DNA of 64,000 nt, from contig CAVSCR010000007.1 of the NCBI GenBank assembly GCA_963726575.1, positions 694,805 through 758,804 of the forward strand. The letters run 5' to 3'. Positions 27,434 through 36,400 of the stretch are shown in pieces. The stretch comes from CAVSCR01 sp963726575 (GTDB taxonomy: Bacteria > Actinomycetota > Actinomycetes > JAHEKZ01). Each line of letters opens with the position of its first letter. The first letter of the stretch is position 1. A program made the translations under genes and the position numbers. The notes below the pieces were generated by a model, which had not been told where the DNA came from, did no database searches, and saw only the letters and a program-made list of their open reading frames with translations.

Positions 27434-27505
27434 AAACCTCCAAACCCGGCCGACAACGAGTCAGAACCTTCACTCTTTTGGAAGCGTCGACTCGTTGCTT
27501 CCAAA
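27434..27505 (+). repeat. Intergenic repeat with 9-bp hairpin, copy 2
   Basis: A direct-orientation match to 6283-6353. The hairpin arms are TTTGGAAGC (27477-27485) and GCTTCCAAA (27497-27505) with an 11-nt loop. Unlike copy 1, it overlaps the 3' end of a gene: the last residues of valine dehydrogenase and its stop at 27470 are encoded by the repeat. Confidence 0.75.
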
Positions 27506-28561
27506 CGAAGGGGGGCCGATCGCCCGGGCCTGCTCGATGCGCTGCTCCGCCAGGCGCTCGGCCGCGGCGAAGGGTTGGATCCCCTCGGCGTCGGCCAACT
27601 GGAGCAGGCGGGAGGTGGTGTCGAAGATCTCGTCGGCCCTGGCCCTCGCCCGCTCGAACGAGAAGCCCTGCAGCTCATCGGCCACCTGGATCACCCCACC
27701 GGCGTTGACGCAGAAGTCCGGCGCGTAGAGCACCCCCCGCTGGGCCAGGATCCGGCCGGCATCGGGGTCGGCCAGCTGGTTGTTGGCCCCACCGCAGATG
27801 ATCGCGGCGTCCACGGTGGCCGCCACCTGGTCGGTGATCGCGCCGCCGAGGGCGTTGGGCGAGAACACGTCGAGACGCTGGCTGAGCAGCGCCTCGGTGC
27901 TCATCGCCACCTCGACCTCGGGGTGGTCGGCCACCACCTTGGCCAGCACATCGGGATCCACGTCGGTCACCACCGCCTGCGCGCCGTCGGCGCACAGCGA
28001 GTCCACCAGGCGGTGACCCACCTTCCCCAGCCCGCTCACGCCGACCCGACGACCGGCCAACGTCGGCTCGCCCCAGCGGTGCTGGGCGCACGCCGTCATG
28101 GCGACGAAGACGCCGTGCGCGGTGAGGATCGAGGAGTCGCCGGCCCCCCCGAGCTCGGGTGAGCGACCCGTGACGAACCGGCACTGGCTGGCCATCTCGT
28201 CCAGGTCCGCCACGTAGGTCCCCACGTCGCCTGCGGTGATGTAACGACCGCCCAGTGACTCCAGGAACCGGCCGTAGGCGCGCAGCAGTGCTGGGCTCTT
28301 GTCCACCTGTGGGTCGCCGATGATCACGGCCTTGCCACCGCCCAGGTCGAGCCCGGCCAGCGCGTTCTTGTACGTCATGGCGCGGGACAGGTGCAGCACG
28401 TCGACCAGCGCCGTCGTCTCGTCCGGATAGGGGTAGAACCGGGTTCCGCCCAGCGCCGGGCCCAGCACGGTGGAGTGGATCGCGACGATGGCCCGCAGGC
28501 CGGTGGCCGGGTCGCTGCCGTACACGACCTCCTCATGGCCGTCGAACTGGTCGAACACCAT
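27470..28561 (-). CDS. vdh: Glu/Leu/Phe/Val dehydrogenase, probable valine dehydrogenase
   Basis: A 363-residue NAD-dependent amino acid dehydrogenase that oxidatively deaminates branched-chain amino acids. The ELFV pattern is clear: GPALGGTRFYPY, MTYKNALAGLDLGGGKAVI with the catalytic Lys, TAGDVGT, and a Rossmann GLGKVGHRL. PDFCVNAGGVIQVADEL is in the C-terminal part. Divergent from bldC with 145 bp between, as in Streptomyces, where the gene is called vdh. The last ~12 residues are encoded by a dispersed repeat and are unlikely to be conserved. Confidence 0.9.
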   Translation of the reverse strand: MVFDQFDGHEEVVYGSDPATGLRAIVAIHSTVLGPALGGTRFYPYPDETTALVDVLHLSRAMTYKNALAGLDLGGGKAVIIGDPQVDKSPALLRAYGRFLESLGGRYITAGDVGTYVADLDEMASQCRFVTGRSPELGGAGDSSILTAHGVFVAMTACAQHRWGEPTLAGRRVGVSGLGKVGHRLVDSLCADGAQAVVTDVDPDVLAKVVADHPEVEVAMSTEALLSQRLDVFSPNALGGAITDQVAATVDAAIICGGANNQLADPDAGRILAQRGVLYAPDFCVNAGGVIQVADELQGFSFERARARADEIFDTTSRLLQLADAEGIQPFAAAERLAEQRIEQARAIGPPSFGSNESTLPKE

Positions 28562-28706
28562 GCCCTGACCCTAGGGGTCGAACATTTCGGCGCCACCAAT
28601 TCCGACATCTCAGGCGCACGAGCCCGCTGGGGCCAATAGCCTGCCAGGTCGTGGGGCTGGCCTATCCCGGCCCGAGCCACGACGTTGCAGGGCTGGAGGC
28701 GCAGAC

Positions 28707-29000
28707 ATGACCGGTCGGACACCCGACGCCGAACCGCTCCTCACCCCCTCGGAGGTCGCCACGTTGTTCCGGGTCGACCCCAAGACGGTCACCCGTTGGG
28801 CCAAGGCCGGCAAGCTCAGCTCGATCCGCACCCTCGGCGGGCACCGCCGCTACCGCGAGTCCGAGGTCCGCGCCCTGCTCGCCGGGCGCGGCGTCGAGCC
28901 GCCGGTCACCCGCCCGACCCCGCTGCCCGGTCAACTGCCGGGCCCGCTGCCCGGGCCCCTGCCGGGCCAGCTTCCCGGCTCGGTCCCCGGCGGCCTGTGA
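28707..29000 (+). CDS. bldC: BldC-family MerR-like DNA-binding regulator with a Leu-Pro-Gly repeat tail
   Basis: The first ~68 residues are a BldC developmental regulator: LLTPSEVATLFRVDPKTVTRWAKAG, then RTLGGHRRYRESEVRALL, the helix-turn-helix and wing that bind direct repeats in promoters. Streptomyces BldC is about 68 residues; this protein has 97 because of a C-terminal extension made of PLPGQ, LPGPLPGP and LPGQLPG units. The extension is coded by GC-rich imperfect repeats with many CCCGGG-like palindromes. ATG 28707. It is divergent from vdh. The DNA-binding part appears intact. Confidence 0.93.
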   Translation: MTGRTPDAEPLLTPSEVATLFRVDPKTVTRWAKAGKLSSIRTLGGHRRYRESEVRALLAGRGVEPPVTRPTPLPGQLPGPLPGPLPGQLPGSVPGGL

Positions 29001-29105
29001 CCCGGGTCACCTCCTAGGCCCGACCGGCCGGGCTGACCAGCCGGTTTGCGAAATCCGTTGTTCATTTCCGTACGCTCGTCCACGCTTCCGCCGCAGGCGG
29101 GGGTA

Positions 29106-29287
29106 CCTGGATGGGACGCCGAATCCTGCCCCTCATCCGGGGAACGCGAAGCACACCCGCGCGGGCAGGAGTGGGGGAACCACCTTCGGGCGGCCAGCCA
29201 GGCCGTCCTCGGGGTTCAGTCGCTGACCAGCGACCGGGCACCTCTCGCCCGAACCCGACAGCTCACCTCGCAGGCGTGGGAGAGGCA
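29106..29287 (+). promoter_or_regulatory. Cyclic-di-AMP riboswitch (ydaO/yuaA class)
   Basis: The leader of the NlpC/P60 gene has the conserved ydaO core: GACGCCGAATCCTGCCCC near 29114, TGGGGGAACCACC near 29170, GGGGTT near 29213, and the 3' block from ACCCGACAGCTCACCTCG (29255) to GGCGTGGGAGAGG just before the start codon. In actinobacteria these riboswitches control cell-wall hydrolases and resuscitation-promoting factors. c-di-AMP binding usually turns expression off. Boundaries are approximate. Confidence 0.9.
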
Positions 29288-29289
29288 AC

Positions 29290-30025
29290 ATGACGCGCAC
29301 CCGCCTGCGCCAGTTCACGCTGGGCGCTTTCGTCTCCACGGCCACCGTTGTGGCCGTGACCCTTGGGCTCTCGCTGAGCTCGTCGGCCCAGGCCGCCAGC
29401 CCCCACACGGCCCTGGTCCGAGCCAGCGCCACCCGCGCCGCCGCGCCAGGTCTCCCTGCGCTCGCCCCCGGGCAGGCAAGTTGGCGGATCCGGGTGGTCA
29501 AGCAGATCTTGCACGTGCCCTCGCGCTCCGACGTCTACGGATTGCGTCTGCGCCCCCACGTGGTGCGGTTCAAGCGGGCCCACCACCTCGCGCCGACGGC
29601 GACTATCGGTCTCGTCGCGTGGCACCGACTGAAGTACCGGCAGGGCGTCGAGCGGATCGTGCACAAGCGTCACGCGATCATCCGCGTGGCCCACGCCCAC
29701 GTCGGTGACCCCTACGTCTACGGCGCAGCGGGACCGCACGCATTCGACTGTTCCGGCTATGTGCAGTACGTCTACCGGCACGCGACCGGTCGGGTCCTTC
29801 CCCGCGTCGGCTCGGCGCAGTTCGCGGTCGGCCGCCCGGAGTCCGCGCAGCGCAGCCCGTCCGGGCGACCTCGTCGCGTTCTTCTCCGGCGGCTACATCT
29901 ACCACGTGGCGATCTACGCGGGGCACGGCATGATCTACCACGCGCCGCACACCGGCACCGTGGTGCACCGGCAGGCGATCTTCTCGGGCAACGTGCGGTT
30001 CGCCCGGCTGCTGCCGCGTCCCTGA
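29290..30025 (+). CDS. Secreted NlpC/P60 peptidoglycan hydrolase, frameshifted as read
   Basis: A signal peptide (basic start, hydrophobic VVAVTLGLSLSSSAQA, then A/S) is followed by a peptidoglycan-binding-like segment and an NlpC/P60 domain with the nucleophile Cys in FDCSGYVQYVYRHATGR. After VGSAQFAVGR, homology continues in the next frame (ARPGDLVAFFSGGYIYHVAIYAG, with the catalytic His, to the stop at 30025). One extra C in the CCC at 29835-29837 would explain it; removal restores a ~244-residue enzyme that cuts gamma-D-Glu-mDAP peptide links. Expression is predicted to be controlled by the c-di-AMP riboswitch just upstream. An error in the read is likelier than real decay. Confidence 0.85.
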
Positions 30026-30046
30026 TCCGAGCGCTACTCCCTGACG

Positions 30047-30064
30047 GGCCTGATCGATCAGGCC
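30047..30064. terminator. Palindromic terminator between convergent genes
   Basis: An 18-bp perfect palindrome (GGCCTGATC/GATCAGGCC) lies between the NlpC/P60 stop (30025) and the aquaporin gene and contains the aquaporin stop codon. It can terminate both transcripts; each side has a short T-rich trail at best. Confidence 0.55.
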
Positions 30065-30897
30065 TTGTCGGGGTGTTGCACCTCGGTGTCCAGTGCCCCT
30101 TGAGCCGCCCCTGATCCGGCGCGGCCACCGCCGGCGCCCCGCAGGAGGTACGCCGTCCCGACCGCAAGGGCGGCGCCGACGATCGGCCCGACCACGTAGA
30201 CCCAGTACGACGTGAAGTCGGCTCCGACCGCGTCGGGGCCGAACGTGCGCGCGGGATTCATCGAGGTCCCGGAGATCGGGCTGCCCCACATGCCGGCCAA
30301 AGCGATGTAGCTACCCACGCCGATGGCGCCGAACACGCCGAGGTTCTGGGCACCAGAGGCGGTTCCCAGGATCACGCTGACGAGGCCGAACGTGAGCACG
30401 ACTTCCATGATCGCGGCGCTGGTCGCGGAGTACCCGGCCGCGGGGTAGTTCGACCCGTTCGTTGCCGACACGTTGACGACCGCCTGCAGGAACCACGCGG
30501 CGAGGGCCGCGCCGATCAGCTGGACCACGACGTAGCCGGGTACGCGTCGCCACGGGAAGTCGCCGCGCAGTGAGAACGCGATGCTGACGGCGGGGTTCAG
30601 GTGGGCACCGGAGACCTTGCCCATGAACAAGATGATGGCGGCCACCATCAGGCCCGGCGCGACGACTGCGGCGGTGCGACTGATGGTGTGCGGGAAAGCC
30701 GCACCCATCATTCCGCCGCCGGCGGCGACGAGCACCAGGAAGAAGGTTCCGAGCAGCTCGGAGAAGAGTCGGCGCCATTCCTGAGACCCGTCCTGGAAGT
30801 CCAGGATCGCCTGACCGACCTTCGCGGCTTCGGACTCGATGAGGCCGCGTGCCTCGGTCTGTGCCGGGGTTGCTGAGGACGATGTTGCGTCGGTCAC
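30058..30897 (-). CDS. MIP-family aquaporin / glycerol facilitator
   Basis: A 279-residue membrane channel with six transmembrane helices and two half-helices carrying the NPA motifs HLNPAVS and SMNPARTFGPD. GTG 30897 is chosen because an AAGGAG site lies six bases upstream. An N-terminal soluble extension of about 45 residues precedes the first helix (LLGTFFLVLVAAGGG), and the C-terminus has a Gly-rich tail. The overall sequence (SGTSMNPARTFGPD) is more aquaporin-like than GlpF-like, but solute selectivity was not modelled. It is convergent with NlpC/P60 and divergent from gadB. Confidence 0.9.
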   Translation of the reverse strand: MTDATSSSATPAQTEARGLIESEAAKVGQAILDFQDGSQEWRRLFSELLGTFFLVLVAAGGGMMGAAFPHTISRTAAVVAPGLMVAAIILFMGKVSGAHLNPAVSIAFSLRGDFPWRRVPGYVVVQLIGAALAAWFLQAVVNVSATNGSNYPAAGYSATSAAIMEVVLTFGLVSVILGTASGAQNLGVFGAIGVGSYIALAGMWGSPISGTSMNPARTFGPDAVGADFTSYWVYVVGPIVGAALAVGTAYLLRGAGGGRAGSGAAQGALDTEVQHPDKA

Positions 30898-31053
30898 GAC
30901 CAGCTCCTTAGGTGTCGCCCCCGTGAATTTCACCGTAGCGGAAGGGGGACCGTTCTCGTGGCTTGATCAAAGTCTCCCGCGCGCGCTTGTGCGTCACGGC
31001 CGATCCCGATTGGCTGGTCGTCGCCTCCCGTCCCACCCACCTCCGGAGTCCCG

Positions 31054-32448
31054 ATGCCCGCTCGACCGCTGAAGCACGAGGACCAGTCCGACTCCCTCGA
31101 GCTCAACCCGATGTTCGTCCTACCCGGTGGGGAGCGGATCCCGCGGTTCCGGTTGAACGAGCGCGAGATGCTGCCGGACTCGGCGTACCAGATCGTGCAC
31201 GACGAGGCGATGCTCGACGGCAACGCTCGCCTGAACCTGGCGACGTTCGTCGGCACCTGGATGGAGCCCCAGGCCGAGCAGCTGTACCGCGAGACGTTCG
31301 ACAAGAACATGATCGACAAGGACGAGTACCCGCAGACCGCTGCCATCGAGGACCGTTGCTGGCGGATCCTGGCCGACCTGTGGGGCGGAGACCCCCACCG
31401 CGCCGTCGGCACCTCCACGATCGGGTCGTCTGAGGCGTGCATGCTGGCCGGGCTGGCGTTCAAGCGTCGGTGGCAGCACGCGCGCAGGGCCGCGGGCAAG
31501 CCCACCGACTCCCCCAACCTGGTCATGAGCTCGGCGGTTCAGGTGGTGTGGGAGAAGTTCGCCAACTACTGGGACGTCGAGCCCCGGTACGTACCGGTGA
31601 GTGCGGAGCACCCGACGTTCGACGGGTACGACCTCGCGAAGTACGTCGACGAGAACACGATCGGCGTCGTCGCCGTCCTCGGGGTCACCTACACCGGCAG
31701 CTACGAGCCGGTCGCGCAGATCGCGGCAGCACTCGACCAGATCCAGAAGGACACCGGGGTCGACGTCCCGATCCACGTGGACGGCGCATCGGGCGCCATG
31801 GTGGCGCCGTTCCTGCAGCCCGACCTGCAGTGGGACTTCCGCGTCGACCGGGTGCACTCGATCAGCACGTCAGGGCACAAGTACGGACTGGTGTACCCCG
31901 GGCTCGGATGGGTCGTCTGGGGCAAGCGCGACTACCTGCCCGATGACCTGGTGTTCGACGTCACCTACCTCGGTGGCGACATGCCCACGCTGGCGCTGAA
32001 CTTCTCGCGGCCGGGTGCGCAGGTGCTGCTGCAGTACTACAACTTCCTGCGACTGGGGCGCGACGGCTACACCAAGGTGCAAAAGGCGTGCCAGGACGTC
32101 GCGCTGCACCTGTCCTCAGCCATCGGTGACATGGAGCCGTTCGAGCTGTACTCGGACGGCAGCGACATCCCCGTCTTCGCGTGGTTGCAGAAACCCGACT
32201 ACAACCCGAACTGGGACCTCTACGACCTGGGCAACAAGCTGCGCGAGGACGGTTGGCTCGTGCCGGCGTACCCGATGCCGGAGGCACTCACGAACCTGAC
32301 GGTGCAGCGGATCGTGGTGCGCAACGGCGTCTCCCGCGACCTGGCCGACCTACTTCTCGGTGCGATCAAGGATGGCGTGCAGTTCCTGGACTCCCTCGAC
32401 GGGCCGATGCCCAAGACGGCACGGCGCGGAGCCGGCTTCCACCACTGA
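31054..32448 (+). CDS. gadB: Glutamate decarboxylase
   Basis: A 464-residue PLP enzyme that converts glutamate to GABA and consumes a proton, typical of acid resistance or GABA metabolism. GTSTIGSSEACMLAG, the VDGASGAMVAPF Asp and the Schiff-base Lys276 in SISTSGHKYGL are intact; the position matches Escherichia coli GadB. The C-terminus retains a GFHH-type end, the region that closes the active site at neutral pH in GadB. No GadC antiporter or GABA transaminase is adjacent, although class III aminotransferases exist elsewhere in the window. Confidence 0.95.
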   Translation: MPARPLKHEDQSDSLELNPMFVLPGGERIPRFRLNEREMLPDSAYQIVHDEAMLDGNARLNLATFVGTWMEPQAEQLYRETFDKNMIDKDEYPQTAAIEDRCWRILADLWGGDPHRAVGTSTIGSSEACMLAGLAFKRRWQHARRAAGKPTDSPNLVMSSAVQVVWEKFANYWDVEPRYVPVSAEHPTFDGYDLAKYVDENTIGVVAVLGVTYTGSYEPVAQIAAALDQIQKDTGVDVPIHVDGASGAMVAPFLQPDLQWDFRVDRVHSISTSGHKYGLVYPGLGWVVWGKRDYLPDDLVFDVTYLGGDMPTLALNFSRPGAQVLLQYYNFLRLGRDGYTKVQKACQDVALHLSSAIGDMEPFELYSDGSDIPVFAWLQKPDYNPNWDLYDLGNKLREDGWLVPAYPMPEALTNLTVQRIVVRNGVSRDLADLLLGAIKDGVQFLDSLDGPMPKTARRGAGFHH

Positions 32449-32452
32449 CCCG

Positions 32453-33265
32453 GTGTCGTTGGAGCGATGGGAGACCGCCGAGCGGGCTGCGGTTCGGCTT
32501 CGCTTCGATGACGACGCCGATGCCTACGACCGCACCCGTCCGGTCGCGCCGGATGCCGTCTTCGACGACGTCATGCGACTCGCTGAACTGAGTCCGGGTT
32601 CATCGGTCGTGGAGATCGGCCCCGGCACTGGTCAGGCGACGCGGCGTCTGGCGCAGCGTCATGTGCAGGTGCGGGCTCTCGAGATCGGGTCCCGACTCGC
32701 TGCGCGGACCCGCCAGAACCTGGCCGGCCTCTCCGACGTCACGGTCGAGCACACCTCGTTCGAGGCGTGGGACCCCGGGGCAGAGACCTTCGATGCAGTA
32801 CTCGCCTGCAACGCCTTCCACTGGGTCGACCCTGACGTTCGCTTCGTCAAGGCGGCGGCCGTGCTGAAGCCGAGCGGACATCTGGTTGTGCTCAGCACGC
32901 CGGTCGTCATTCCGCAAGACGCCCACCGGTTCTGGTGGGACGTGCAGGACGACTGGGCTGCTGTGGGCGTCGACCGCGAAGACCCCGCCACCAAACGACC
33001 CGACCTGGTGGGGGGCTACGCATCGGCGATCGACCCGGCCGGCCGCTTTACCGACCCGGTGGTTGTTCGCCGCGAGTTCGACGTCACACTCACCGCGGAG
33101 GAATACGCGACGAACCTCACCACCCAGTCAGGTGTGAAGGAGCTGTCCCACGATGCACGGGAGCAACTGCGGGTGCGGGTCCAGCGTCGTGTCGAGGCTC
33201 AAGGCGGAACGCTGACCGTGCACCACCTGGCCGTGCTAGCGGTCGCGCAGCGCGCGGCGTCGTGA
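32453..33265 (+). CDS. Class I SAM-dependent methyltransferase
   Basis: A 270-residue methyltransferase starting at GTG 32453, four bases after gadB. Motif I is VVEIGPGTGQATRRLA, followed by ALEIGSRLA (acidic end of strand 2), and ACNAFHWVDP is the post-motif typical of this subfamily. The C-terminal part is a helical cap with EEYATNLTTQSG. The substrate is unknown. Co-transcription with gadB is likely from the spacing. Confidence 0.82.
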   Translation: MSLERWETAERAAVRLRFDDDADAYDRTRPVAPDAVFDDVMRLAELSPGSSVVEIGPGTGQATRRLAQRHVQVRALEIGSRLAARTRQNLAGLSDVTVEHTSFEAWDPGAETFDAVLACNAFHWVDPDVRFVKAAAVLKPSGHLVVLSTPVVIPQDAHRFWWDVQDDWAAVGVDREDPATKRPDLVGGYASAIDPAGRFTDPVVVRREFDVTLTAEEYATNLTTQSGVKELSHDAREQLRVRVQRRVEAQGGTLTVHHLAVLAVAQRAAS

Positions 33266-33294
33266 CACGGATGCACGACCGTACGGGTGTTGAG

Positions 33295-33368
33295 TGGGCA
33301 GGGGCGGGGTCGAACCGCCGACCTTCCGGTTTTCAGCCGGACGCTCGTACCAACTGAGCTACCTGCCC
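33295..33368 (-). tRNA. tRNA-Phe(GAA)
   Basis: A 74-nt cloverleaf on the minus strand with acceptor stem GGGCAGG/CCTGCCC and anticodon arm CCGGCTGAAAACCGG presenting GAA. The T loop GGTTCGACC is standard. CCA is not encoded. In many actinobacteria this gene follows tRNA-Glu and tRNA-Asp; here a 3.4-kb cyclase gene separates them. Confidence 0.96.
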
Positions 33369-33468
33369 TCGTCGAGGCTCGGCCAGCCTACCGGAGATGT
33401 GCCGGACACCGGCCGGTGGATTCTGACGCCGACCGGCCGCAGCAGGGGAGGCTCCCTACACTCGGTGC

Positions 33469-36400
33469 GTGTCGACGTGTCCGGCCTGCGGGCGGGAGGT
33501 GCCTGGCGAATTCGCCTTCTGCCCCTTCTGCGGATCCGCCACCGGTGTCGTTCCGGCCACCGCATCGGTCGGCGACCGCGAACGCCGAGTCGTGACCGTG
33601 CTGTTCTGCGACCTCGTGGGGTTCACGTCCGCGTCCGAACAAGCAGACGTCGAGGATGTGCAACGGCGGCTCGCCGCTTACCACGATCGCGTGCGTGAGC
33701 GGGTCGAAGCCTTCGGTGGCGTGGTCGAGAAGTTCGTCGGTGACGCCGTCATGGCGGTGTTCGGAGCGCCGATCGCGCACGAGGACGACGCAGAGCGTGC
33801 AGTCCGAGCCGGGTTGTCGATCGTGGAGGAGGTCGCGACGCTGCCCGACACTCGGGTGCGCGTGGGCATCAACACCGGAGAGGCCCTCGTGGCCGTAGGT
33901 GCCCGCCCTGAGGCGGGCGAGAGCTATGTGGTCGGCGACGTCGTGAACACGGCAGCCCGTCTGCAGACCGCCGCCCCCGTGGACTGCGTCGTGGTCGGGG
34001 AGGTCACCTACCGCGCGACCGACCGGGTCTTCGAGTACGCCGAGCTCATTGCCATCGAGGCCAAGGGAAAGTCCGAGCCCGTCTCGCTGTGGCAGGCATT
34101 GGCTGCCAAGGCGCGGTTCGGCACCGACCTCATGCGTGACCTGGACACACCCATGGTCGGACGCTCGCTCGAGCTCGCGACACTGAGCAACGCCTTCGAG
34201 CGCGCGCGTGCCGGCGGTGCTCAGCTGGTGACACTCGTCGGCGAGGCCGGTGTGGGCAAGTCGCGGTTGGTGGCGGAGCTGTTCGCCTTGACCGATCGGC
34301 TCCCGGAGCTGGTGGTCTGGCGTCAGGGTCGATGTCTGCCCTACGGCGACGGGATCGCGTACTGGGCCCTCGCCGAGGTCGTCAAGGCTCACCTCGGCAT
34401 CTACGACGGCGACCAGGACGACCAGGTGCGGGCCAAGCTCGACCGGCTCACGGAGGCCGGTACCGATCCCTGGGTGGTCTCGGCCCTGGCCTCGCTGCTG
34501 GGCCTCGGCGAGGGTGACCCAAACGACCGGGACGGCATGTTCGAGGCGTGGCGCCAGTTCCTCGACGGGCTCACCGAGGAGCAGCCGGCGGTCCTGGTGA
34601 TGGAGGACCTTCACTGGGCCGACCCCGCGCTGCTGGACTTCCTGGAGTACCTGGTCGACTGGTCGCAGACAGCGCGGCTCCTGGTGGTCGCAACTGCTCG
34701 TCCCGATCTGCTGGCCCAACGCGGCGCATGGGGCGCCGGACTCACCAACGCAGCAACGGTGCGGCTCTCGCCGCTGTCCGCGACGGAGACGTCTGAGCTG
34801 ATCGTCTCTCGACTGGGAACTTCGGAGTTGCCGCTGGACGTGCGCACGGCGGTGGTCGAGCGGTCCGGTGGCAACCCGTTGTACGCCGAGGAGTTCGTGC
34901 GCATGCTGCGCGACCGTGCGATCGATCCCAGCAGTCTGGATCCGCAGTCTCTGGCGCTTCCGGAGTCGGTGCACGCACTCATCGCGGCACGGCTCGACAC
35001 GTTGCCAGGGCGGGCCAAGGAGGTGCTGCAGTACGCCTCGGTCGTGGGCAAGGTGTTCTGGGCCGGTGCGGTCGCTGCCCTGTCCGAGGCTGATCGCAGT
35101 GAGGTCGAGTCCGTCCTGCACGACCTTTCGCGCAAAGAGATGGTGCGGCCGATGCGCCGGTCGTCTTTGCCCGGCGACGTGGAGTACGCGTTCACGCACG
35201 CCTTGATCCGCGACGTCGCCTACCAGCAGCTCACTCGCGAGGCGCGCGCGGTGCGTCACCTGGCTGCGGCCAAGTGGTTGGAGGGAACCAGCGGTGAACG
35301 GGTGGGCGAGGTCTCCGAAGTTCTGGTGTACCACGCCACCAGTGCGTTGGAGCTGGCCCGGGTCGCGGGCGATGTTGCGCTGGAGGCAGGTGCCTTGCCC
35401 GTGGTTCGGCGCGCGTGCGTGCATGCTGCGCTACACCTGCGTGGCCTCGACCAGATGCGCGCCCAGTCGTACGCCGATCGTGCCCTGGAGCTGGTGGACG
35501 ACGCCACGCCACCGGCTGACGAGGCGGAGGTCATCGAGACCTGGGGTGACCTCGCCGTACAGGTGCGCCCCGTCCACGAGGTCCTGGAGCGGATCGACCG
35601 CGCGGTCGAGCTACGCCGATCGGTCGGCGCCCCGCAGCCGCTTGCCGACGCGCTCATCCTCGCCGAGACGTGGGCCCGCAACGGGAATCAGGTCGAGCGC
35701 GCCAACCGGCATCGGGTAGAGCTGCAAGGTCTGCTGGACCAGCTCGTCGATCCGTATCGTCGTGTGGAGGCCCTGGCCGACATCGCCCAGGCGATCGGCT
35801 TCCAGGGAGATCAGGAACGCGCACTCGCCATGTCAGCCGAAGCGGTCGATGCCGTGACGGTACTGGGCGAACCGCGTCGGCCCGCCGACGCGAACGCTTG
35901 GATCGGGGCGCACAACGTTCGCGGCACGACATTGCTCAGAGCCGGGCAGCCCGGCGCCGTTCAGCACTTCGACGAAGCGATCAGAGTGTCCAAGACCTGG
36001 CGTCCCCACCGCGCCCTGTACATCGGCAACAACCGGGCCACGGCCCTGTGTGCAGCCGAGGGACTGGCCGAGGGTCTGGCCGCGTTCGACGACACCATCG
36101 CCACGTGCCGCGAGCGCGGACTGGTCCACAGTGTTGTCTGGGTCCAGTCGGCTTCGCTGATCTTCCGGCTCGCCAACGGACAGCTCCACGACACCTATGA
36201 GCGGGCGGTCAGCGGACGTGACGAGCTGGAGTCGCTCGGGAGCCTGGTGGAGACCGAGTCGCGGTCCGTCCTGATCTCGGTGGCGGCAGAGCTGGGACGT
36301 TCTGCGGAGGTGGCCCACCATGGGGAGCGGCTGGTCGGCGAGGTGTGGCACGAGCTTCGGGACTTCACGGGCGACACGGACACCCGGCTGATCCTCGTCG

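Noticed and set aside
33388..35424. 678-codon minus-strand open frame
   Set aside because: Shadow of the cyclase/ATPase gene; no recognisable domain.
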